A DNA stretch of 64,000 bases from an uncultured Lachnospiraceae bacterium. GTDB taxonomy: Bacteria; Bacillota; Clostridia; Lachnospirales; Lachnospiraceae. Below, piece by piece: positions 24,839-32,992 of this stretch. The position numbers were made by a program, and so were the translations under genes. Below the pieces are notes generated by a model that saw nothing but the letters and a program-made list of their open reading frames with translations, did not search any database and had not been told where the DNA came from. Location: assembly GCA_900539715.1 (NCBI GenBank), contig UQDA01000009.1, forward strand, positions 35,562 through 99,561. Reading direction: 5' to 3'. How positions within the stretch are numbered: the first letter of the stretch is position 1; each line of letters starts with the position of its first letter.

Positions 24839-27427
24839 ATGAAGCTGCAGGTGTTGGAAAAAAAGAAAAGAAAATTCTGGTTGGTTGTACATCGTTTTCT
24901 TGTGGCGGCGGCAGCGGTCATTCTTGTAGCGCTGTCCTGCAATTCCACGATCAGCGTGGCTATTAACGGACAGATCTATTCCCAGAGGATAAGCCTTTTT
25001 GAAAAAGGGGGAGCTTTTGAACAGTCTGCCCTTTTTAATGATATTCTGAAAGAAGAGCTGCATGGTACGGTTCGTCTGGCGGTCATCAGAAGCCAGCTGG
25101 AGACAGAGGGTTCTTACAACGGTCAGAAGAAGATAGATGTGGCAGGGTTCGCCCATCGTCAGGAGGAGGTGCCTGAAACAACGGTATCAGCGCCGTTTTA
25201 TCTGGACGATCTGATAAAATGGGGAAATTACGGGTTTGTTTCGGAGAGCGTATATGGGACGGAAGAGGAACTCGATTCTTACTTTAAGTATGGTGCCAGC
25301 GCATTTTCCATACAGAGCGAGATGGCAAAAAAAGCATGGGGGAAAACTGCCCCGGAGATAGTTTCCGAGAGTATCATAGACGCGGCGAAGGAAGAGACGC
25401 TCTCCATGCGGATGATACGTGAGCTTCCGTCCAGCCGCAGCGATTATCACAAGATGGCGCAGGAGCTTGGAAAATACGTGGAGGATTCGGATATCATCGA
25501 ATTAAACGTGCTCGTACCGCGCTATCTGTCTGCCGACGGGCTGGACCTTGCGGAATATGCTTCGACAGCGGAGGAATATGTGCAGCTGAGGGAGGACTTA
25601 AAGACTACGTCGAAGGAGCTGTTTTATAATTTCACGGAGTATTCCGGCAATAAAGGGGCTTATCTGGCGGATTCCTCCAATGTGCGATATTGTTTTCAGA
25701 TGAATGTGGACGGGGAGCCCCGGTGCTTTACCAATCTGGAAGAAAATCTATCAGACCTGAAAATAGAAGAGATTACAGCTATGTTTGAAGAGTTCGGCAG
25801 CTATATGTATTACAATGCGGACCGGGCGGAGATGACCACGAATACGGGACTGACGGCGGATGAGATGAAAATGGAGCTGGGCTATTATCAGTATGCGTTC
25901 GGGGATAATACGCGGATATGGGTTGCAGTGGATACTTCCTATCCGGTTCAGGACGGGTTTTGGACGGCAAAGGAAGCGTATGACCGGCTGATGCCGTATT
26001 ATGGTTATCTGGCGGGGGCGTGTGCAGTCCTGCTCGGGTTGTCGGTATGGATTTTTGTATTTTTGACAAAGTTTGAAGGCAGGATATTTTTACCGGCAGG
26101 AGGCTGGGATATCGCTTTAAAGCGCTGCGACCGGATACCTACGGAACCGTTTTTTGTTTTGGGAGCCGGTTCGGCGGCAGGCTTTGCAGGGCTTTGCTAT
26201 CTGGCGTTTGTGTTCTGTCAGGGAACGATAGAAAATGTGATACACAGTGTCTGGCTTCCATTTGCAGCGGGGGCAGCCGCGTTCGTGGCGGACGACCTGT
26301 GCATGTTTGTATATCTGAGCTTTGTCCGCAGGGGCAAGGCGCATACGCTTTGGAAAAATTCCCTGATCCTGCGGGGGGGACGAAAGCTCAAAAGAGGAAT
26401 GCTTGCATTATACGACAACAGCCATATTCTGGTGAGAGCGCTTCTGCCGTTTATATTGCTTTTAACGCTGAACCTGGTGCTGGGCGGCTGCGGTGTTGCA
26501 GGGATACTTATAGCCGCAACTGTGGATGTGGCGGCGATACTCGTGCTGTATTCTTCCAAAAAGACACGGCAGGGAATCGTTGACACGGCAGTCCGGATCG
26601 GACGCGGCGACCTGGATATGAAAGTAGATCTAAGAAAGCTCCATGGTGAGAACAGGGAGCTGGCGGAGGCAGTCAACGGCATCGGCGACGGCATCAAGAC
26701 GGCTGTGGAGAAGAGCATGAAGGATGAGCGTTTAAAAGCCGACCTGATAACAAATGTTTCTCATGATATCAAGACACCGCTGACCTCTATCATCAATTTC
26801 GTGAGTCTGCTCAAGCGGGAGAAGATTGAAAATGAACGCGCCCGGGGGTATATAGAGGTGCTGGATGCAAAATCCCAGCGTTTAAAGCAGTTGACGGATG
26901 ATCTGGTGGAGGCATCGAAGATAAGCTCCGGAAATATCTCGCTCCAGTGGGAACGGCTGGATTTCAAAGAGCTGGTCAATCAGACGTGCGGAGAGTTTGC
27001 GGATAAGTTTCAGGAAAAATGTCTGGAGATGGTCGTGAGTCTGCCGGAGGGACCGGTATGTATCGAGGCAGATTCCCGGCGCCTGTGGCGGGTAGTGGAA
27101 AATCTGTTTTCCAACGCTTACAAATATGCGCTGGAGGGAACGCGGGTCTATCTGGATATCAAGCGGATTACGGAGAACGGACAGGAGTATGCGGTTTTTT
27201 CCATGAAGAATATTTCAGCCCAGGCGCTGAACATCCGGGCGGAGGAGCTGACAGAGCGTTTTATCCGGGGAGACATTTCCAGAAGTACGGAAGGGAGCGG
27301 TCTGGGACTCTCTATCGCCCAGAATCTGACGCAGCTTCAGAAGGGGCGGTTTGATATTTATCTGGACGGCGACCTGTTCAAGGTGATGGTGACGTTCCCG
27401 ACAATCAAAGCGGCAGGGGAAGAGTGA
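24839..27427 (+). CDS. Sensor histidine kinase with large extracytoplasmic and multi-membrane sensor region
   Basis: This 862-residue kinase has an N-terminal membrane helix (about 14-36), an external domain of about 350 residues, a helix near 390-410 and several further hydrophobic segments between about 440 and 580. The cytoplasmic part has the H-box SHDIKTPLTSI with phosphorylated His642, the N-box VVENLFSNAYKYA and GSGLGLSIAQNL. I chose the ATG at 24839 because GAGGAG lies seven bases upstream; the GTG at 24824 overlaps the regulator stop without such support. The sensor region is not a family I can name. Confidence 0.92.
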   Translation: MKLQVLEKKKRKFWLVVHRFLVAAAAVILVALSCNSTISVAINGQIYSQRISLFEKGGAFEQSALFNDILKEELHGTVRLAVIRSQLETEGSYNGQKKIDVAGFAHRQEEVPETTVSAPFYLDDLIKWGNYGFVSESVYGTEEELDSYFKYGASAFSIQSEMAKKAWGKTAPEIVSESIIDAAKEETLSMRMIRELPSSRSDYHKMAQELGKYVEDSDIIELNVLVPRYLSADGLDLAEYASTAEEYVQLREDLKTTSKELFYNFTEYSGNKGAYLADSSNVRYCFQMNVDGEPRCFTNLEENLSDLKIEEITAMFEEFGSYMYYNADRAEMTTNTGLTADEMKMELGYYQYAFGDNTRIWVAVDTSYPVQDGFWTAKEAYDRLMPYYGYLAGACAVLLGLSVWIFVFLTKFEGRIFLPAGGWDIALKRCDRIPTEPFFVLGAGSAAGFAGLCYLAFVFCQGTIENVIHSVWLPFAAGAAAFVADDLCMFVYLSFVRRGKAHTLWKNSLILRGGRKLKRGMLALYDNSHILVRALLPFILLLTLNLVLGGCGVAGILIAATVDVAAILVLYSSKKTRQGIVDTAVRIGRGDLDMKVDLRKLHGENRELAEAVNGIGDGIKTAVEKSMKDERLKADLITNVSHDIKTPLTSIINFVSLLKREKIENERARGYIEVLDAKSQRLKQLTDDLVEASKISSGNISLQWERLDFKELVNQTCGEFADKFQEKCLEMVVSLPEGPVCIEADSRRLWRVVENLFSNAYKYALEGTRVYLDIKRITENGQEYAVFSMKNISAQALNIRAEELTERFIRGDISRSTEGSGLGLSIAQNLTQLQKGRFDIYLDGDLFKVMVTFPTIKAAGEE

Positions 27428-27555
27428 GGTTTTACCGTTTCTGCGAGGCAAAGAGAAGTTTGTTTGGGCTTTTTATCCGCTAAAAGCAACAGTTGGAAAA
27501 AGAAAGAGGATGATGGAAAAATCCTTGACGGGCATGGTACAATAAGGGGATTATC

Positions 27556-28347
27556 ATGAAGAAAGGTGTATTCCCCATGAAAAAGGATCAGGATGAGCTT
27601 CAAAAAGATATGCTGGAAACGGCGTGCCGCCTGTTGTCAGGCGACGGGCTGATGGTCGTTTGCGCCCTGTATCGGAAAAGTATGACGCTGCCGCAGCTTT
27701 GCCGGTGGACAAAAGACTGTCCGGAAGAACGGATGTGTCAGACATTGGGGCAGCTGGAAAAAAGCGGTATCATATGCCGGGATGCGGAAGAAGAGGGAAC
27801 AGGAGAGTTCGGGGAAAACGTTCGCTGGCGGCTGACAGAGCTGGGAGGAGAGCTGGAAGAAGTATTTACCGGACTGGAGCGGTTTGGGCGTCTATATGAA
27901 AGGCTTTTGCAGCTTGGGATTGATGTACGGGAAGAAAATGAAGGAAGGTGGGGTGCAGCAGAATCTCCGGAGCAAAAGGGGCGGGCAGAGGAAAAAGAGA
28001 CTGAAGCGAAAGCACTCCGGATAAAGGAAACAAAGGAAGAGTGCGAGCGGCGGCATGGCTGGGAAGAAAGCAATGGGCAGTTTTTATTCCGAAATCCTCA
28101 TCAGGGATATGAGGACTGGTATTTTTACGGGAGGATATCCGGGGAAACGGCGGCAGTCTATCTGGTCACGGGTGAGGAATATGAAAAAATGCGGGAATAT
28201 ATGTTGTTGGGAAAAAATGCGGCCGATGCGGGGAGCAGTCTGTATCTGAAGATTGAAATGAAAGCAGCGGATATTGCGCCGCAGCAGGAAGCCTTTTATG
28301 TGCGCGCGGAGGATATGGTCATACAGGAATCCGTGCGGGAAGTTTAA
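27556..28347 (+). CDS. Hypothetical protein with HxlR-like winged-helix N-terminus
   Basis: This 263-residue cytoplasmic protein is not recognised as a named family. The first 110 residues resemble a HxlR/PadR-type winged helix: LETACRLLSGDGLMVVCALY, MTLPQLCRW, MCQTLGQLEKSGII, then RWRLTELGGELEEVF. A charged low-complexity linker (about 130-165) leads to a C-terminal domain with GYEDWYFYGRISGETAAVYL. An alternative ATG at 27577 is also possible. It stands alone, convergent with the NYN gene, and may be a small-ligand-responsive regulator; that is inference. Confidence 0.7.
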   Translation: MKKGVFPMKKDQDELQKDMLETACRLLSGDGLMVVCALYRKSMTLPQLCRWTKDCPEERMCQTLGQLEKSGIICRDAEEEGTGEFGENVRWRLTELGGELEEVFTGLERFGRLYERLLQLGIDVREENEGRWGAAESPEQKGRAEEKETEAKALRIKETKEECERRHGWEESNGQFLFRNPHQGYEDWYFYGRISGETAAVYLVTGEEYEKMREYMLLGKNAADAGSSLYLKIEMKAADIAPQQEAFYVRAEDMVIQESVREV

Positions 28348-28367
28348 AAGCTGTAAAAAGAGAAAGT

Positions 28368-28401
28368 CCGGCGGGACAGAACAATGGTCTGTTTCCGCCG
28401 G
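28368..28401 (-). terminator. Terminator hairpin between convergent genes
   Basis: CCGGCGG (28368-28374) pairs with CCGCCGG (28395-28401), with inner ACAGA/TCTGT pairs. Read on the minus strand the stem is followed by a T-rich CTTTCTCTTTTT tract, so it would end the NYN gene transcript. Confidence 0.55.
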
Positions 28402-28415
28402 AAAGGCAGCCATAC

Positions 28416-29399
28416 TCAGGATTTTTTGGATTTTGTCCGGGAAGCAGTCCTTATCGTGACGGCATTTCCCCGCACCATGATATTTTCCATGCTGCGCAGG
28501 AAGCTGGAAAAACGGCTGTATCCGTAATCCTTTAAATCAAAGGAAGGATACTTCTTTTTGAGATGATCGTAGATGACGGAGAGATTGTCGATGGAGCCTC
28601 CGTTTTTTTCGATGAGGGCGGTGACCGCCTTCTGCATCTCAGTCATATTGTCCAGTTCACGGACGCACACATAATAAGAAGAATTTTCTTTGGAAAGCTC
28701 CAGCTTGGAGCATTTATCACGGATAAAGGTCAGAAGCTTGGTATAGCCGTAGTTGCGGACGTCGAAGTCCGTGAACTTGCTGTTTAAGCGGCTCCCTATT
28801 TCGCCCATGTAGGTCGGTTTTCCCTTATTCTCATTATCGTTGATGATCGAAATGATCGCTTCTTCGATGTCGCTGATAGATGTGACAAAATCTGTTTTTG
28901 AGCTGCGCTCCGAAGCCAGCACCTCATGCAGACCGGATGAAGAAGCCGAAACACTGGCTTCATAGATGAGGTTTAAGTGAATAAATTTGTTGCAGGCTTT
29001 CGTGAGGGCGGCGGGAGTTTTGGATTCTCCCATGCCGATGACATACATGTTCGCCTCGCGCAGACGCATGGCAAGACGGGTAAAATCGCTGTCGCTGGTG
29101 ACGAGGCAGAAGCCGTTGACATTGCCGGAATACAGGATATCCATGGCGTCGATGACCATCGTCATGTCGGAAGAATTTTTCCCGGAAGTATAGTCAAATT
29201 GCTGGATAGGTGTGATGGAATTGTCCAGCAGGATATTTTCGTTCCAGCCGTTGTTTTTGCTCCAGTTGCCGTAAATGCGGCGGTATGTTGCAAAGCCGTA
29301 GGTCTCTATTTCATTAAAAATGATGGAAGCATAGCGGGAGCTGACATTTTCGGAATCGATCAGCACTGCTATCTGCATTTTCGGTTCGGTAGTCTCCAT
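28416..29399 (-). CDS. NYN-domain putative RNase with two OST-HTH/LOTUS domains
   Basis: This 327-residue protein combines an N-terminal PIN-like NYN (LabA/DUF88) domain (about 8-150) with two OST-HTH/LOTUS domains (about 170-240 and 258-320). The acidic NYN residues are visible in AVLIDSENVSS, NSSDMTMVIDAMDILY and CLVTSDSDFTRLAMRL. The LOTUS repeats share FD-x-(R/K)-xYGY: DFDVRNYGYTKLLTFIRD and SFDLKDYGYSRFSSFLRS. NYN domains are nucleases on RNA, and LOTUS domains bind RNA (G-quadruplexes in some cases). It has its own promoter and lies divergent to the XRE operon. Confidence 0.9.
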   Translation of the reverse strand: METTEPKMQIAVLIDSENVSSRYASIIFNEIETYGFATYRRIYGNWSKNNGWNENILLDNSITPIQQFDYTSGKNSSDMTMVIDAMDILYSGNVNGFCLVTSDSDFTRLAMRLREANMYVIGMGESKTPAALTKACNKFIHLNLIYEASVSASSSGLHEVLASERSSKTDFVTSISDIEEAIISIINDNENKGKPTYMGEIGSRLNSKFTDFDVRNYGYTKLLTFIRDKCSKLELSKENSSYYVCVRELDNMTEMQKAVTALIEKNGGSIDNLSVIYDHLKKKYPSFDLKDYGYSRFSSFLRSMENIMVRGNAVTIRTASRTKSKKS

Positions 29400-29461
29400 A
29401 ATGTATTTATCTCCATTTCATTCAGAATTCTGTTTTTCTTTTTTGGAATATCTTAGTTTTC

Positions 29462-29490
29462 AGTATACCCTCTTTGGGAAAAATTTGCAA
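29462..29490 (-). promoter_or_regulatory. Promoter of the NYN-LOTUS gene
   Basis: On the minus strand TTGCAA (29490-29485), a 17-bp spacer and TATACT (29467-29462) lie about 60 bp upstream of the start codon. Confidence 0.6.
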
Positions 29491-29583
29491 AAGGAAAAAG
29501 TTTTATTCCGGGAGATGATTTCTTCCTCAGAATATCCATATATTCCATAAAAACACGACTTTATGAAAAATATAATAAATAAT

Positions 29584-29625
29584 ATGTCATATATACTTGA
29601 CATGCGAGGAGGCAGGAAGTACAAT
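29584..29625 (+). promoter_or_regulatory. Promoter and operator of the XRE-membrane-CPBP operon
   Basis: TTGACA (29597-29602), a 17-bp spacer and TACAAT (29620-29625). A perfect inverted repeat ATGTCA (29584-29589) N8 TGACAT (29598-29603) overlaps the -35 box and is a natural autoregulatory site for the XRE protein encoded next. Confidence 0.75.
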
Positions 29626-29660
29626 ACAGATAATTCCCAAAGAGACAGGAGGCATATGCG

Positions 29661-29867
29661 GTGGGAAAAAATAAAAGGATGAAGATAGCCAGGGTGGAGA
29701 AAGATTTGTCTCAGGAGCAGCTTGCGGAGCTGGTCGGCGTGAGCCGGCAGACGGTCAGCATGATAGAATCGGGAAAATTCAACCCCTCTCTTCAGCTGTG
29801 TCTGTCTATCTGCCATGCGCTGGGACGTACGCTGAATGAATTGTTCTGGGAGGAGATGGAGTCTTGA
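29661..29867 (+). CDS. XRE-family transcriptional regulator (small)
   Basis: This 68-residue single-domain Cro/CI-type repressor has the helix-turn-helix LSQEQLAELVGVSRQTVSMI followed by ESGKFNPSLQLCLSICHALG. It begins with GTG, eight bases after AGGAGG (29647-29652). The stop overlaps the TTG start of the next gene. XRE proteins of this size, paired with membrane proteins, are common in Clostridia and often repress their own operon. Confidence 0.93.
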   Translation: MGKNKRMKIARVEKDLSQEQLAELVGVSRQTVSMIESGKFNPSLQLCLSICHALGRTLNELFWEEMES

Positions 29868-30367
29868 AGAAATATTGGAAGAAGAAAATTGATGAGCGTC
29901 AGGAGGCGGATTTAAGGCGCGTGGAAAGCTATGGATACTGGATCGCATTCTGGCTGCTTTTGGCATCTGTGCTCATGAAGAGTGTGATTTTAAGCAGACC
30001 GCGGACAGAGTGGTTTACGGAATGGCTTATTTTTATAATTCTGGCGGTCTATGGTGTTGTCGCCTTTGCCAAAATCGGCGTATGGACGGAGTTTTCCGTG
30101 AAGCCGACCCTTATTTCGAGCGCGGGGAGCAGCCTGCTGGGCAGTCTTGCATTTTCTGCCCTGTTTACGGCGGGCTCATGGCTTCGGTCCGGAAAGACGA
30201 TGGAATGGGACAGGATGCTTATGCTGTTCATTTCATGGCTTATAGGATTATTTGTCGTGCTGTTTGCCACGTTTTTAGCGCTCATGTGGGTCTACAGGAT
30301 AAGAGACAGGCGGATGCAGAAGAAAATGGATGAAGAACTGGAGGAAGATGATGATGAAGAACTGTAA
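29864..30367 (+). CDS. Four-helix membrane protein of unknown function
   Basis: This 167-residue integral membrane protein has predicted helices near 24-44, 50-70, 84-105 and 117-143 and a very acidic C-terminal tail (DEELEEDDDEEL). The start is TTG with GGAGGAGATGGAG upstream, overlapping the XRE stop by four bases. It resembles the DUF6773-like membrane proteins commonly paired with small XRE regulators. The function is not known. It overlaps the CPBP gene. Confidence 0.75.
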   Translation: MKKYWKKKIDERQEADLRRVESYGYWIAFWLLLASVLMKSVILSRPRTEWFTEWLIFIILAVYGVVAFAKIGVWTEFSVKPTLISSAGSSLLGSLAFSALFTAGSWLRSGKTMEWDRMLMLFISWLIGLFVVLFATFLALMWVYRIRDRRMQKKMDEELEEDDDEEL

Positions 30368-31346
30368 TAAAAAGCTGGCGGTTTTCTTTGCGGCAGCATT
30401 CGGGCTGCCGGTCATTCTGGGGATATTTATGGGCGTCGCTTTTTACGGCGGGAAGGATGTGAGCGCCTTTCCGCTGACATGGATGTGTCTGCCTGCATCA
30501 GGGGTGATGCTCGGCAGCCTTTTATGCCGGGATAAGGAATCGGAGAAGGCGCCTTTGCCGAAAGCGTTTTATATCACGTTTCTGGTGATGACAGCCCTGC
30601 TCGTACTCGTATGTGTTGCAGGAAGCTTTGCGCCGATAAATACGATGCTCGTAACGAATCAGGTCGTGATACTCGGCTCGCTAGTCTGTCTGATAGAGCT
30701 GGCAGTATTAAAAAGGGAACGCCGCAGGGAATGGGGACTGTCCCTGACAGTAAACTGGAAAAAGGCTCTGGCAGGAGTCGGGGCGTTTATCGTACTTTAT
30801 CTGGGGCTGACAGGTCTCAGCGTTCTGGCATCGTGGGCGATGGGAGAAGATATTTCATCCTATCAGCTGAATCCGATGCTGTGGATGTGGGTCACTATGG
30901 TACTGCCGCTGAATTTTGTTTTGTCGTTTACGATGTTTTTGGGGGAGGAATATGGCTGGCGTTATTATCTGCAGCCTGTTCTTCAGGAGAAGCTCGGGCT
31001 TCGCAGAGGCGTGATAGTCCTCGGCCTTTTATGGGGAATATGGCATCTTCCTATCAATTTGTTTTATTACAGCCCTGAGACGAGCCTGCAGAGTATTTTG
31101 GGACAGCTTGCAGTCTGCGTCAGCTTTGGTGTTTTCTTCGGCTGGGTATATATGCGCACGAAAAATATATGGGCGGTGACGCTGATACATTTCCTGAATA
31201 ACAACCTTGGGATGGCGCTGTTTCAGGTGTCCGCCGAAGGTGTGGAATGGACATGGGGCGGACTGTTTTTATCGGCGGCGATGTATCTGGGAATATTTCT
31301 GCCGTTCCTTCTGACGAAGGAGTATCGCGGGGAAGGGAAAGCGTGA
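30354..31346 (+). CDS. CPBP family intramembrane metalloprotease
   Basis: This polytopic membrane protein of about 330 residues belongs to the CPBP (CaaX protease/bacteriocin-processing, Abi) family. Motif 1 is EEYGWRYYLQP (EExxxR), motif 2 GIWHLPINLFYY and motif 3 LIHFLNNNLGMAL; these hold the glutamates and histidines of the active site. GGAGGA at 30340-30345 supports a start among ATG 30348, 30351 and 30354, all close together; the last has the best spacing. It ends the XRE operon. CPBP proteins may process peptides or confer bacteriocin immunity; which applies here is unknown. Confidence 0.9.
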   Translation: MKNCNKKLAVFFAAAFGLPVILGIFMGVAFYGGKDVSAFPLTWMCLPASGVMLGSLLCRDKESEKAPLPKAFYITFLVMTALLVLVCVAGSFAPINTMLVTNQVVILGSLVCLIELAVLKRERRREWGLSLTVNWKKALAGVGAFIVLYLGLTGLSVLASWAMGEDISSYQLNPMLWMWVTMVLPLNFVLSFTMFLGEEYGWRYYLQPVLQEKLGLRRGVIVLGLLWGIWHLPINLFYYSPETSLQSILGQLAVCVSFGVFFGWVYMRTKNIWAVTLIHFLNNNLGMALFQVSAEGVEWTWGGLFLSAAMYLGIFLPFLLTKEYRGEGKA

Positions 31347-31474
31347 GATATTGCTTTTTAGGATATGCTGCTATGCATTCCCGGAGGGAAGGTGTCAGTA
31401 TGAATCAATATTGCGTATATCTTCTTTCCAGAAATGATGCGCTATTATCGAAATAAAGGTAATCTGACATAAAA

Positions 31475-31524
31475 AGCGACCGCATGAAGCTTCATACAGA
31501 GGTTTCGTGCGGTCGCTCTTTTAT
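31475..31524. terminator. Terminator after the CPBP gene (convergent with prs)
   Basis: Arms AGCGACCGCATGAA (31475-31488) and TTCGTGCGGTCGCT (31504-31517) form a 14-bp stem, followed by CTTTTATTTTATT on the + strand; the reverse strand has TTTTTATG, so it may work both ways. Confidence 0.85.
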
Positions 31525-31568
31525 TTTATTATCGGAATTGCCTTGATGAACAAGAGGATTCCCTGTTT

Positions 31569-32753
31569 TTACAGGTAATTTTCCCTCTTGTTGTATTTTT
31601 CCAAAATCGTGCGTATCTTCTCGGTAGGAGTAAGCACGTTGGTCAGGGAAACATCGTGGTTCATGAAGTCGATAATAGATGCCATGAATTTGCTCATATC
31701 CGCTTCGATATAATAGGGGCGGGAGAGCAGTTCAGGAATCTGGTAGGTTAAGTTGGTCGTGATGACTTTATCAAACCATCCCTTTTCATAAGCGTCATCA
31801 AAAGCGCTCATACCATCGGTGAACAGGCCGAAAGTAGTACAGATGAAGACGCGGCGTGCGCCCATCTCTTTTAACTGGCGGGCTGTGTCAAGCATACTGC
31901 CGCCGGAGGAGATCATGTCGTCGATGATGACGATATCCTTGCCTTCGATATTGTCGCCTAAGAATTCATGTGCAACGATAGGGTTTTTGCCATTGATGAT
32001 GGTCGAATAGTCGCGGCGTTTGTAGAACATACCGATATTAACGCCGAGTACATTCGCAAAGTAGGTCGTACGGTCAAGGGCGCCTTCATCGGGGCTGATA
32101 ACGATGATGTGGTCTTTGTCCACGATAAGATCAGGTACATTGTCCAAAAGGGCGCGCATGAACTGATAGGGGGGCGTAAAGTTATCGAAGCCGCACAAGG
32201 GAGCCGCATTCTGGACGCGGGGGTCGTGTGCATCAAAGGTGATGAAATTGGTAACGCCCATATCTGCAAGCTCAGTCAGTGCATAGGCACAGTCCAGGGA
32301 TTCACGTCCGCTCCTTTTATGCTGTCTGCCTTCATATAAAAAGGGCATGATAACAGAAATACGTTTCGCTTTTCCTTCGACAGCAGCTATCATTCTCTTC
32401 AAATCCTGATAATGATCATCGGGGGATTTGTGGTTTGTGTAACCGTTTAAATTGTAAGTAAGGCTGTGATTGCAGACATCAACAAGGATGTACAGGTCCG
32501 TTCCACGGACGGATTCGTTCAGACAGCCTTTGCCTTCTCCGCTCCCAAAGCGCGGGCAGTAGGCATCTACCAGATAATTGTCCTCGATATAACCGCGGAA
32601 CGCGGGGTCGTCATGCGAGGAATTCCGCATATTCCTGCGGAAGGACACAAGATAATTGTTAACGCTGCGTCCCAGCTTTTCTGCGGAGTCCAGTGCAATG
32701 ATCTTTAAAGGACCAACGGGAAGCGCGTTTTCAAGTTCGCGTAAATTCGGCAT
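31569..32753 (-). CDS. prs: Ribose-phosphate diphosphokinase (PRPP synthetase), long form
   Basis: The enzyme makes PRPP from ribose-5-phosphate and ATP for nucleotide, His and Trp synthesis. This is the 394-residue form found in Clostridia, longer than the usual 315. Visible motifs are the FITFDAHDPRVQNA metal-binding region, ISPDEGALDR and the PRPP loop DIVIIDDMISSGGSM. The ATG at 32753 is preceded by GGAGGAGAAAATT; the ATG at 32768 overlaps this ribosome binding site and is therefore unlikely. Confidence 0.94.
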   Translation of the reverse strand: MPNLRELENALPVGPLKIIALDSAEKLGRSVNNYLVSFRRNMRNSSHDDPAFRGYIEDNYLVDAYCPRFGSGEGKGCLNESVRGTDLYILVDVCNHSLTYNLNGYTNHKSPDDHYQDLKRMIAAVEGKAKRISVIMPFLYEGRQHKRSGRESLDCAYALTELADMGVTNFITFDAHDPRVQNAAPLCGFDNFTPPYQFMRALLDNVPDLIVDKDHIIVISPDEGALDRTTYFANVLGVNIGMFYKRRDYSTIINGKNPIVAHEFLGDNIEGKDIVIIDDMISSGGSMLDTARQLKEMGARRVFICTTFGLFTDGMSAFDDAYEKGWFDKVITTNLTYQIPELLSRPYYIEADMSKFMASIIDFMNHDVSLTNVLTPTEKIRTILEKYNKRENYL

Positions 32754-32776
32754 AATTTTCTCCTCCATCTTCTACA

Positions 32777-32805
32777 TTTATATCATTCGCACGCGATGCC
32801 GTCAA
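32777..32805 (-). promoter_or_regulatory. Promoter of prs
   Basis: Minus strand TTGACG (32805-32800), a 17-bp spacer and TATAAA (32782-32777), 24 bp upstream of the prs start. Confidence 0.7.
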
Positions 32806-32888
32806 GGGGGGATGGAAATTTGTCATGACAGAGCGGATTTTTTCTGATAGAATAGAAATATCGGCAGGGGGAGCAGGAGCTTTCCCGC

Positions 32889-32985
32889 GGTTATTTGTGC
32901 CGGAGCGTCACAAATAACCCTTATGGCAGAAGCGGAATCCCCATTGTGATTTCTCTTCGCCCGTCATTTACGTTCCGGAATGGGG
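32889..32985 (+). repeat. Structured intergenic repeat, copy B, ending in a Shine-Dalgarno sequence
   Basis: This is the second copy of the element at 3395. Hairpin 1 is kept with a compensatory change: GGTTATTTGTG pairs with CACAAATAACC, where copy A has GGC and GCC (a C-G pair replaced by T-A). The loop CCGGAGCGT is identical, and its partner at 32970-32978 (ACGTTCCGG) keeps pairing through a G-U. Hairpin 2 is weakened but mostly pairs. The end TCCGGAATGGGG gives the SD for the gene at 32993. Confidence 0.8.
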
Positions 32986-32992
32986 ATTGACT

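Noticed and set aside
31400..31456. 18-codon frame MNQYCVYLLSRNDALLSK resembling the start of a GIY-YIG nuclease
   Set aside because: Too short, no continuation in any frame; similarity is only a few residues.
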